A stretch of DNA of 64,000 nt, taken from NCBI RefSeq assembly GCF_043290135.1, contig NW_027464589.1, forward strand, positions 5,833,001 to 5,897,000, in the 5' to 3' direction. This DNA comes from Rhipicephalus microplus. Taxonomy: Eukaryota; Arthropoda; Arachnida; Ixodida; Ixodidae. A model generated the notes under the pieces. It worked only from the letters and a program-made list of their open reading frames with translations, did not search any database and had not been told where the DNA came from. Position 1 is the first letter of the stretch, and each line of letters opens with the position of its first letter. A program made the translations under genes and the position numbers. Of this stretch, positions 45,761 to 55,004 are shown piece by piece.

Positions 45761-45924
45761 ACTAATGTCCTGGTGTTCGTCGACTATCACATGTACATCC
45801 AAAGAAAATCTGCTGCTGACTTTTGCCGCTGTCGTCGGGGAATCGCTCTGGGTCCGTGCTTGCGTTGGTTGGAGGCCTTGCTTGCGTCGAGTGTCAGCGA
45901 CCTCGCTCCAGAAGGTCACTGTTG

Positions 45925-47156
45925 TTAGTTTTCCCGCCTAAAGCTTGGCGAGCGCACCAGCGCCGCCCCTGGGAGGCTCCGAAAATTTGGAGAAGATCGC
46001 CTTGGGGATAATGACGGCGACTGCTGCCGCAGTGGCATGCGCTGTTGTGAAAGGTATTCTTCAATAGCTTTCGGTTTTTCGCCGAATCTCGGCTGTGACG
46101 AGTTGATGGCAAAACCCTGTAGTCCAAGGCGACCATAGGAACATTCTCGGTACACATGTCCAGGTTCACCACAGTGATAACACAGTGGCCGTCTGTCCAG
46201 AGCGCCATACGTCAGATTTTCTGGGAAGCGGCTGTCGATGTTCAAAGTGTTTAATCGGCTGCAGCGAAGGAAGTGCAACCTGAGGCATAGGACTAATGAA
46301 GCGCGGGGAAGCAGGAATATATCGACTGGAAGCTTTTGTGGCTGCGGCGGGACAGGCGGGACATAACTGGAAGGTGGCACTTGGAGAGCTTGCCGTACTT
46401 CGTTTCTGACAAGGCTGCAAATAGACCCTGCAGTAGGTTGGGACTGGCACTGAATCGTTTGTAGTGCGTCGCGCACCACCGATTGAATGAGGTCGCAGAG
46501 AGACTTCATGTTTATGTTGCTTGCCGCACTTCCGATCTGACCTATTGACGAAGCGACACTCACTTACCGGTTGTACACAGTAGAGCACTGCTGCAGCATT
46601 TGTTCCATGGTTGTGGCTTTGGTCAAAAATCCGCCACGGTCTTTGGGGGACAGCGAACGAGGCCAGCAAAAAGCTGCTCTTTCACTCCTCGCATTAAATG
46701 ACGGACCTTCTTTTCTTCCGCCATGTTGGGGCCGGCTCGACGAAAGAGGCTCGTCATGTCCTCGACGTACATCATGACACTTTCATTCGGCATTTGGAGG
46801 CGCGACTGAATCGCTAGCTCGGCTCGTTCACGGTGATCGGGATTGGCCCAACTTGCCAGCAAGTATCGACAACAGATGCTCCACGAAGGAAAAGGTTCAC
46901 GGTTTTCATACCAAGTACGAGCGCTATCCTCCAAGCTGAAATACACGTTCCTCATCTTGTCGAAATCGGTCCAACCATTGTAATCGGAAACCCGTTCGAA
47001 CTGAGCCAGCCCATCTTCGACATCCTCCAAGACGAAACCATAGAACACTTTCATCACACGTGGCTTCCACAGCGTATAAGGTGTGGCTGCAGCCCTTTCC
47101 AGTGCGTTGGAAGCTGCAGCACTTTCCCTAGCGTTCGGGGGTGTGGCAGACGTCAT
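45925..47156 (-). pseudogene. Gypsy gag remnant
   Basis: The first frame, 46623-47156, begins MTSATPPNARE and has the retrotransposon gag fold (FDKMRNVYFSLEDSARTWYE, FRRAGPNMAEEKKVRHLMRG). A second frame, 45925-46563, carries one zinc knuckle CYHCGEPGHVYREC. A frameshift separates them. Confidence 0.8.
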
Positions 47157-47294
47157 CTCAGCAAGAGGTCCACGCTCAGGAGGTAGTCCTCTGAGTGTTC
47201 GGCTTGAGCGGTGAACAGTGTTGTCACTGCAGGTACAGGGCTACCTGGAGGCATTTAGAACATCAGCTGGGGGTTACCCAGCAGCTCCACCAGT

Positions 47295-47505
47295 TGTCAC
47301 GTGCTATAGAAGGTCTTCAACTTGGAAGGACTGAGCCGATGGGGAGACGCACCGAAAACTGGCGAGATGGCTGCTTCAAGGATCAACAACTAACCAGAGC
47401 GCTCGCTGCTTCAGAACATCGTCTTCCATTCTAGCAGGCAGCCATGGCTTGGGCTCGCCGTACCTAGTGGCCAAGTGGCAATATAAATGAATAAAACGGC
47501 AGTCA
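47295..47505 (-). repeat. Probable 5' LTR of the decayed gypsy element
   Basis: Bounded by TGTCAC and GTCA on the plus strand (TG...CA). A TGG-starting PBS (TGGTGGAGCTGCTGGG on the minus strand) lies two nucleotides inside. No second copy exists left of 42200, so the length rests on this one end. Confidence 0.5.
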
Positions 47506-49329
47506 TTATTTAAGCACTGGATTAGTATAAAGGTGGACGCAATGTGAAAGATCTCTTCTTCAAATTCAACATAAATTTACCTTATCGAGATAGAAAACGG
47601 GGCTGGAGCTACAGATATTGTCGCAATCATAAATACCACCATGGTCATAATACACATACATATCCACACATGGCGAAGGGCCGATCGTACCTATGCACTT
47701 GAAGACAACGTATCATTTGTTTGGATCACTGCAGGACAAAAATGTCACACAAAGAAGCATACTTGCTTTGCCGTAAAGCATGTTTGCTGTGAGCATGCCG
47801 AGAGCGGCAATCCCTCATGTATACAATTTGTAAGAGCTTCTTGTGCAAGCTCCCACTAAGTTTGAACAGCGCGATTGAATGCGGACAGAAGAGAACATGC
47901 ACATACACCCACACAAAATAAACATCCTTAGTGCACAATCATTGATCGAAGGTGTGCTTGTCAAAATCTAGTTATATATGTAATGGAAGGTATTGGATCT
48001 TTTGGGTCGCTCATGGCAAGCAGACCAATAAGAATTAACATCTTGTGCGCATCAAATAGATATCTCCATGTGCTTTTACAGGCGTGAATACACAAACAAA
48101 TACACGAAAGTAAGGCACATGTTTTCGTTTCCACAGTTTTCAACTCTGGTCACAACTGCGCAATTTCAACTCTAACGAATAGATCAGAGTCAACATTAAC
48201 TCTATAGACCAGATTCGTGATGACATGACCTAGTTACCTCAAGCTATCGCACATACAAGTATGATAAACAATCTAGCCCGCCAGTGCGCACTTCAGCTCA
48301 CACACTTTGCGTTCAGTACGTAGTTCGATGTACATCATTCGTCAGGCATTCAGAACCACTTCTCATCCGACGATCTCAAATGTATCTCTTGTCATGTATT
48401 TATGACGGTATGTCGTTTTATGAGAAAGGTGGCCATATATCAGCTGTTTAAAGAAGAAACTCTTAAATCGAGTAGACTTGTGCCCGGAATACCAAGTTCA
48501 CTCGATCACTCGTACACTCGCAGTAGAATATTGATTACCGCTATCACAGCTACCAATAATCTAACCGTTGGTGGAACGAGCGTTACCATGGAGGTTCGCA
48601 TTGGGAGCACGTACAGTAATAAAAATGTTGTTAGTAACGTGACTCCTATAGCACGTGTCATACATGCAAATAGTCTAAAACAATCTAGAAGTTTCCGAAA
48701 CATTCTGACACGGCCTGCGCTGATCAATTTTTCATGGGCCCAACCCTATCGTATAAAAAAGAAATGAGCGAGTGCGGAACATCACCGCTTCTCTATGCAA
48801 CCAAATATCCTTCGACTCACTCACATGTACTTTTCTACACCAGCCGGAAAAATCAACCCTAAAAACTAGGTCATGCAATAAACTCTGCTGTTATTACTAA
48901 CACAATTGTGATAGTCACGTTGGTTTCACAACATCACACTGTTAATTATCGCCTGCACATATTCCTTGCACAACTTGTTTCATTTATTTGCAGTACAAGT
49001 ACGTCACAACAATATATGTCCGGGTTCAAAGTGCATAGTGCATCTTGGGTTCTCTTGAAAGAACCCAAGATGCACTAAGCAGCTTGTATAGCTGCAATTC
49101 ATACAAAAAACTTGGTTCCCTGATTCATCAACTGCAAAATGACTTTGTTGTGCAGTGACAATGCACTTGTACGTACACAGTACACGTTAACGGATATGCG
49201 ACTATACTTGAGGTTATCTGCAGTACTAACTAAACAGTACTAACCCGGCAGTTCCCTGCAAATCCGATTCTTTCAGAAAGGCATATATTTAATATTTTTT
49301 TATTAATTAATTACCTAGCATTTGAAAGC
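47506..49329. other. No recognised gene
   Basis: No transposon motif and only short frames. Contains a perfect 17-bp-stem hairpin at 49037-49076 (AGTGCATCTTGGGTTCT, 6-nt loop, complement). Confidence 0.5.
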
Positions 49330-50584
49330 CATTTCCTTTCGGTCCAGCTTTAGAATTGCTGACATATATATGCTTTTATACCGTTTTGGCAAAAGTGGCA
49401 TTCTTATTACATAACAGATGTAATTGGCTCTGAAAGGAATGGCTTCCACAGTTCTTGTAAAGCACTTGTTTGGAATGTGCTTTGTGGCACATGCACAGTG
49501 CATGCAGGTGTAGTATTGAATACTACTTTTTTTAGCAGGGAATAACAGTGGTGTCAACGAAATAGAGAGAAGGCAATGGGCACACATGCTGTGTCTGTAA
49601 TTTTCATCCCAGGTTTTCTTTATATAGTGCTGATCAATGACATCCCCATAAATTCATGGCCCAATCAAGTTGATGCAAATGCAGCCTAATAATAGATTAA
49701 TGTGACCCAGAAAACATTTCCCTTACTTGACGCAGCATATTTTGACACTGTTACGAGTCATAAGATTGTTTGGCATAGACACATGCTAAATAATTACTGG
49801 TATATAAATCATAACAAAAGGAAATAACTACAATGAGAACAGCATAGGTACAACAGTGCTTGTAATCTTGGTCTGTTTTTTTTTTTCTCTTTCCCTGTTG
49901 AAAAAACCACACATGCTCTGTTCTTTGTTCAAAATGACCCGATTAGCAATTAGTCATCAAATCCATTCTCGTTCCTGTCACGTACTTATACCGTAGAGAA
50001 GAAAGTTTTTTTTTTGCTGTGTTTCATATATATGGCTATAGCAGTACAGGGGCAGTGCATACACCCCTGGCATTAACAAAGTCATAGAGGAAACCAGTGT
50101 ATAAATATCGCTTTATTTTAAATGCCGAATATTGTGATATCCTATCACATATGAGTGCTAGGTCTTCAAAATTCTTTTGTCCTTTATTCTTCAGCTTTAG
50201 AATTGCTGGCATGCTTTTAACTTCTTGCAAGAGTGGTATACTCATTTTCTATTTTTTGTTATAGAACCTATACATACCAAAGCGAAGCTTCTGCACCTAA
50301 GCTAAACTCTGAAATGAATGACTTCCTCAATTATTGTGTCGACCACTTTTTCACACTGTGAAAAAGGAGAGAATCGTGCAGCACAGTACATAAATTAGAG
50401 AGAAGGCAACAGACACAACATAGGTCTGCCATTTTCACCTTATTTTTTAAATATGGTGCTGTTTAATTTCTTTCTCACACAAAAAAAAAAACTGCACGGC
50501 ATAGTTCAGTCTTAGCAAATGCAGCAGAGTCCCATCTTGAAACAGGCTACTGTACATAATTCTTGTAAAACAGGCAGGGTTGCG

Positions 50585-50619
<35 letters not shown>

Positions 50620-50696
50620 AGGAATGAAGATCGATGGTCCGGTGTAATAGATGATTGAAGAGAAGGACGCACGTACGAAATGTGGATTTATTAACG

Positions 50697-50724
50697 TTTC
50701 GGCTGGTGGACCAGCCTTCGTCAG
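50697..50724 (-). ncRNA. Hammerhead-ribozyme-like core, arm 1
   Basis: Minus strand: CTGACGA, a perfect stem II (GGCTGGT against ACCAGCC) and GAAA. This fits the CUGANGA...GAAA core of hammerhead ribozymes, which are known in PLE terminal repeats. Stems I and III were not resolved by eye, so activity is uncertain. Confidence 0.55.
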
Positions 50725-51116
50725 AATGATTGCAGTATGTTACAGGCACTTAATATATAGGTAGGCGGATGTATACACAGGAACAGTGCACCACTGCCAG
50801 ATGCTATGCGCAATGAAAGCAAGGTACATGCGCATGGTGGACACAACACCGCACTGTGACTCACAATCACACAAAAAAAAAAAAAGATATCGCGTAAAAA
50901 ATAATAATAATCGCGTCACTGGCCAGTGAGATACCACGAGCACAGAACATATAAGAAATATAGGCAATGCGCCGAGCGTACATAGCACAAGATTGACTCT
51001 ACAAAATAATAATAATAACGATACATAATGCACTTTTACGAAGGATTAAACATCCATTCACACACACACGAACGAGATAAGTCTGTCGCCGCATGAGGCC
51101 GAGCACGCACTGTATT

Positions 51117-53231
51117 CTACGCAATTATGCTAGCCAGTTTGCCCGCGTTTTCGTTTAAACCCATAGAAGCCGTTCCGAACTTATGAATTAGAAATGATTC
51201 GCGTATCTCACGCTTATAATGCGACGTGAATCCCGCCTCCAATACAGTTGCCCTAAATGATTCAAAACTATGTCCGGTAGTGGCGACGTGCCTTGAAATC
51301 GGCAGATGAGGCATGGAGTGCACATGGGCCTTGTGATTGTTGAAACGGTAGCGAAATGAATTTTCAGTATGACCGATATACTGCAAGTGACAAAAGGAGC
51401 ACTCAAGCAGGTAAACCGCATTATCTGTGTCACAGGTGAAATCGCCACGAATTTTTAAAGTGAAATTGTTTGCGGAGCTTTTAGCCACAGCGGTGGTTGT
51501 CATCTGTTTGCATAACTTGCATCGAGGTTTGCGGCATGGATGGCAACCAACGTGTGAAATGTAATTGTTAGTCCGTACTTTGGAGGACGTGAGGATGTCC
51601 TGCAAGTTCCTACAGCGACGAAACACGGCGCGGGGTGGCTCTGAAAAAACTTCTTTTAGGTGATCGCTTTGCGTCAATATGTTGTTATGTTTCCTAAGAA
51701 TGGCTGCTACATTGGGTGCGGAAGCGCTATGCGTGAGTACTAGGTTAGCATTATTGAGGCTATGGGAATGTTTCTCTGCATTGATCAGTGTTTTTCGGTC
51801 AAGCATATCAGCACGTGCCACTGCGTCATCAATCATCGGTGCCGGGTATTTCTGCTTTAGAAGAGAAGCACGCAGTTTATCACAACTAGCGATGAAGTCT
51901 GCTTGCTCGGAGCAAAGGCGTTTAAAACGAACAGCTTGGCTATATGGTATGCTGGATTTACAATGTTTAGCGTGACTGCTGTTGAAATGTAGGTATTGTT
52001 GTCGGTCAGTAGGCTTTTGATAAAGCTTGGTGGTTAGGTTGCCGTTTATTAGGCTAATAGATACGTCTAAGAAGTTTATGGTTTCAGTCGAGTAGACGTG
52101 CGTAAAAGAGATGGATGGGTGAACGTTATTGAAATCTGATATGAATGAGAGAAGGTGCGATTCACCATGAGGCCAAATAAAGAAAATATCGTCAATGAAT
52201 CTTTTATAGCATAGCGGTTTTAATAGGCGACTGCGTAAAAACTCCTCTTCAAGCTTCCCCATAAAAATGTTGGCATAATTTGGCCCAATCTTAGTCCCCA
52301 TCGAAGTGCCGCTGACCTGTACATAATGGACTTCATTGAATATAAAATTGTTCATGTGGAGAATCATTTCAAGTAGCACCGCAATGGTAGTGCTGTTTAC
52401 TGGCTTATCATCGGAACATTTCTCATACGCTTCTACAACCGCGAAGATGCCATCCGAGTGAGGGATGTTTGTGTAGAGTGACGATACGTCCAGCGTTACC
52501 AGAAAGGAACCATTAGGCACGGTAATGTCGTTAACTACCGACAAAAAGTGGTTCGTGTCCCTCAAGAAAGACTGATACGTGGCGGGAAGGTGACGAATCA
52601 ACGAGTCTACATAACAAGACAAGTCTTCTGTCACCGTTCCGTTTGCAGAGACTATGGGGCGGCCTGGGTTGTTCGGCTTATGAATTTTTGGCAGCATGTA
52701 AAATCGGCCAGCAGACGGACTTAGCGGGACTAGTGTTGTGGCTGCCTTATCACATATTTTTTTATCTCGCCAGAGTGCATATATCTTTTGTTTTAGAGTT
52801 TCTTTGAAGTCCATTGTGGGGTCTGCATCAAGTCGTTTGTAAAATGAAGTGTCATTGAGCTGCCGAAGAGCCTCCTTAATATAGTCTGCTGTGTTCATAA
52901 CCACGATGGCACCACCCTTGTCGGCTGGCTTAATAGTGATGTCGTTGCGCTTCCTTAATAATTCGATCGCTTTCAGTTCTCCGTCGCGCAGATTTCGACG
53001 GAACGAAGTTTTCTGCCTATATGCTTGAATTACATCGCGCTGAACAGCATCAATATATAGATCAAGGTATTTATCGCGTTGTAATGGTGGTGTCCAACGT
53101 TTAGCTGACGGCAGCACCCCGGAAGCATGGCTACTGTTATTTCTACCGTGAAAGAACTCCCTCAATCTCAGGTTGCGTGCGAAATTATCTAAGTCACTGA
53201 GTAGCTGGAATTCATCGCAATGAAAATTCAT
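51117..53231 (-). CDS. Penelope-like RT with GIY-YIG endonuclease, open frame
   Basis: 704 codons with no stop. PLE-type RT: LKAIELLRKRNDITIKPADK (residues 86-105), MLPKIHKP (179-186), LDVSSLYTNIP (Asp 248), GTSMGTKIGPNYANIFMG (308-325) and RFIDDIF (Asp 347, Asp 348). A Cys cluster (563-574, CHPCRKPRCKLC) precedes the GIY-YIG domain: VYLLEC...QYIGHT (606-622), Arg 627 and Glu 675. The first Met falls in the junction with the inverted copy, so the natural N-terminus is probably missing. RT and endonuclease act together in target priming. Confidence 0.92.
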   Translation of the reverse strand: MNFHCDEFQLLSDLDNFARNLRLREFFHGRNNSSHASGVLPSAKRWTPPLQRDKYLDLYIDAVQRDVIQAYRQKTSFRRNLRDGELKAIELLRKRNDITIKPADKGGAIVVMNTADYIKEALRQLNDTSFYKRLDADPTMDFKETLKQKIYALWRDKKICDKAATTLVPLSPSAGRFYMLPKIHKPNNPGRPIVSANGTVTEDLSCYVDSLIRHLPATYQSFLRDTNHFLSVVNDITVPNGSFLVTLDVSSLYTNIPHSDGIFAVVEAYEKCSDDKPVNSTTIAVLLEMILHMNNFIFNEVHYVQVSGTSMGTKIGPNYANIFMGKLEEEFLRSRLLKPLCYKRFIDDIFFIWPHGESHLLSFISDFNNVHPSISFTHVYSTETINFLDVSISLINGNLTTKLYQKPTDRQQYLHFNSSHAKHCKSSIPYSQAVRFKRLCSEQADFIASCDKLRASLLKQKYPAPMIDDAVARADMLDRKTLINAEKHSHSLNNANLVLTHSASAPNVAAILRKHNNILTQSDHLKEVFSEPPRAVFRRCRNLQDILTSSKVRTNNYISHVGCHPCRKPRCKLCKQMTTTAVAKSSANNFTLKIRGDFTCDTDNAVYLLECSFCHLQYIGHTENSFRYRFNNHKAHVHSMPHLPISRHVATTGHSFESFRATVLEAGFTSHYKREIRESFLIHKFGTASMGLNENAGKLASIIA

Positions 53232-53929
53232 TTCGCTACCGTTTCAACAATCACAAGGCCCATGTGCACTCCATGCCTCATCTGCCGATTTCAAGGCACG
53301 TCGCCACTACCGGACATAGTTTTGAATCATTTAGGGCAACTGTATTGGAGGCGGGATTCACGTCGCATTATAAGCGTGAGATACGCGAATCATTTCTAAT
53401 TCATAAGTTCGGAACGGCTTCTAGGGGTTTAAACGAAAACGCGGGCAAACTGGCTAGCATAATTGCGTAGAATACAGTGCGTGCTCGGCCTCATGCGGCG
53501 ACAGACTTATCTCGTTCGTGTGTGTGTGAATGGATGTTTAATCCTTCGTAAAAGTGCATTATGTATCGTTATTATTATTATTTTGTAGAGTCAATCTTGT
53601 GCTATGTACGCTCGGCGCATTGCCTATATTTCTTATATGTTCTGTGCTCGTGGTATCTCACTGGCCAGTGACGCGATTATTATTATTTTTTACGCGATAT
53701 CTTTTTTTTTTTTTGTGATTGTGAGTCACAGTGCGGTGTTGTGTCCACCATGCGCATGTACCTTGCTTTCATTGCGCATAGCATCTGGCAGTGGTGCACT
53801 GTTCCTGTGTATACATCCGCCTACCTATATATTAAGTGCCTGTAACATACTGCAATCATTCTGACGAAGGCTGGTCCACCAGCCGAAACGTTAATAAATC
53901 CACATTTCGTACGTGCGTCCTTCTCTTCA

Positions 53930-53934
<5 letters not shown>
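53221..53934 (+). repeat. Inverted partial PLE copy (3' end)
   Basis: Carries the last 78 codons of the PLE frame (53240-53470) and its 3' UTR on the plus strand. The junction with the main copy has the shared stretch TGAAAATTCATTTCGC, suggesting template switching at microhomology. Confidence 0.92.
53861..53888 (+). ncRNA. Hammerhead-ribozyme-like core, arm 2
   Basis: Same core as at 50697-50724, on the plus strand: CTGACGA (53861-53867), stem II 53869-53884, GAAA 53885-53888. Confidence 0.55.

Positions 53935-53994
<60 letters not shown>
53935..53994. repeat. (AT)n microsatellite
   Basis: About 30 AT dinucleotides at the edge of the PLE arm; a shorter (AT)n at 50587-50617 borders the other edge. 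The element either landed in an AT run or carries it as a tail. Confidence 0.95.
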
Positions 53995-53996
<2 letters not shown>

Positions 53997-54815
53997 ATTC
54001 AAGCTGAAGACGCAGGATGTTTTGCCCCATTGTGTATCAGAAGTTGCTCAGCATAGACACATAATAAAAAATTACTGGAGAAATTAGTCATACATATGGA
54101 AAATATTTATACCCATCAAGGAAGTAATGCAGTATTGTGTGTTACCTTGGAACTGGTTTTTATCTGTTTCTTTGTTGATGCAACCACATAATTCTGTACA
54201 ACGAGGAAAAAGCCTTGCTAGCAATTTGTCATCTTAGTTGTAATCCACACAGGGCTTGCTTCATCGTACATTTACCGTACAGAGGAAAGTTTGTTTTTCT
54301 TTGCTGCATTGTATAAAACATGACTAGAACTGTACATAGACTGTGCATGTGTGTGTAGCATTAACAAAACCGCACAGGAAACAGAGTTATGAATATCAGC
54401 TTATTTTAAGGCACGAGAATGTCACATTCTGCTTTGATGCTTACAGGTAAAAGATCAAAGAAACCAACTTTTTTCATACATACCGTGAACAAATTACAAC
54501 TTCTTTGTTTTTACAAACTCGTTCAGTAAAAAGGCAAGAGCCAGTGATTTGTGCAGTATGGTAATCATATGAAATAAGACACACTGATTACAAGCTCGTT
54601 ACAAGCCACTTTATGGCTGTTTTCCTGGAACACATGCTTTCTTAGCTCCATTGCCATAGCAAGAAGGCAGTTCTAAACAAGAGACCCTACATGCGAGGCT
54701 TTAAATGTATCGAGTGTTGTTTGGGTGCATTGGAGACCACTTCATAGAGAAGAGGACAATAAATCTATCTGCGATAGAACACAGTATATACGACAGTATA
54801 AATGACAATGACAAG

Positions 54816-54895
54816 GTTGCAGCGATGGCCTAGTGGTTAGAGCATCTGCCTCGCATGCAAAAGGTTTGTGGTTCAAATCCCGGTTCCGCGCAGTT
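54816..54895 (+). other. tRNA-Ala-like Pol III promoter head of the RTE
   Basis: A box TGGCCTAGTGG (54826-54836) and B box GGTTCAAATCC (54870-54880) at normal tRNA spacing. The anticodon loop CTCGCAT would give CGC (Ala) with one mismatch in the stem. Lies inside the RTE target duplication, so it moved with the element. Not a functional tRNA: the acceptor stem does not close. Confidence 0.75.
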
Positions 54896-55004
54896 CCCAA
54901 CCGGGTAAAAAAAATCCGCGTGGTGATGGAACTGCATTAAGAGGCCTGGGGTGTGGCCTCACCGGTAACCATCGCCGGGAACGCACTACCTCACCAGAGA
55001 AGGA

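Larger units (their letters stand above)
42200..47505 (-). mobile_element. Decayed Ty3/gypsy retrotransposon, normal gene order
   Basis: Minus strand: probable LTR (47295-47505), PBS (47275-47292), gag, protease, RT, RNase H, integrase, then loss of the rest at about 42200. Many frameshifts and stops. A foreign segment of about 630 bp (about 42760-43395) lies inside the integrase finger. The order with integrase last contrasts with the element at 8610-14648. Confidence 0.88.
50618..53934 (-). mobile_element. Penelope-like element with inverted 3'-end copy at its 5' side
   Basis: A minus-strand PLE (coding 51117-53231) is joined at its 5' end to an inverted copy of its own 3' end (53221-53934). 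The resulting arms, 50651-51366 and 53221-53934, are nearly identical (one amino-acid change in the shared coding part, ASMGLNEN against ASRGLNEN). (AT)n tracts border both sides (50587-50617 and 53935-53994). Inverted or tandem partial copies are a known habit of PLEs. Confidence 0.92.
49330..54440. repeat. Old tandem duplication, ~850-bp unit, second unit split by a PLE
   Basis: Unit 1 (about 49330-50180) and unit 2 (50185-50588 plus 53995-54440) share ordered blocks: CTTTAGAATTGCTG, AGAGAGAAGGCAA, GCATAGACACA, ATTACTGG, GTAGAG(A)AGAAAGTTT, CATTAACAAA, CGCTTATTTTA-like. Divergence is roughly a quarter of sites by eye. Noncoding, family unknown. Confidence 0.65.

Noticed and set aside
47195..47434. 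Short plus-strand frame
   Set aside because: Overlaps the leader and probable LTR of the decayed gypsy element.
48402..48767. 121-codon plus-strand frame
   Set aside because: No recognisable domain, no splice or start context, AT-rich noncoding surroundings.
54816..54895. Functional tRNA gene
   Set aside because: Acceptor stem does not close, anticodon stem has a mismatch, and it lies inside a retrotransposon's target duplication.
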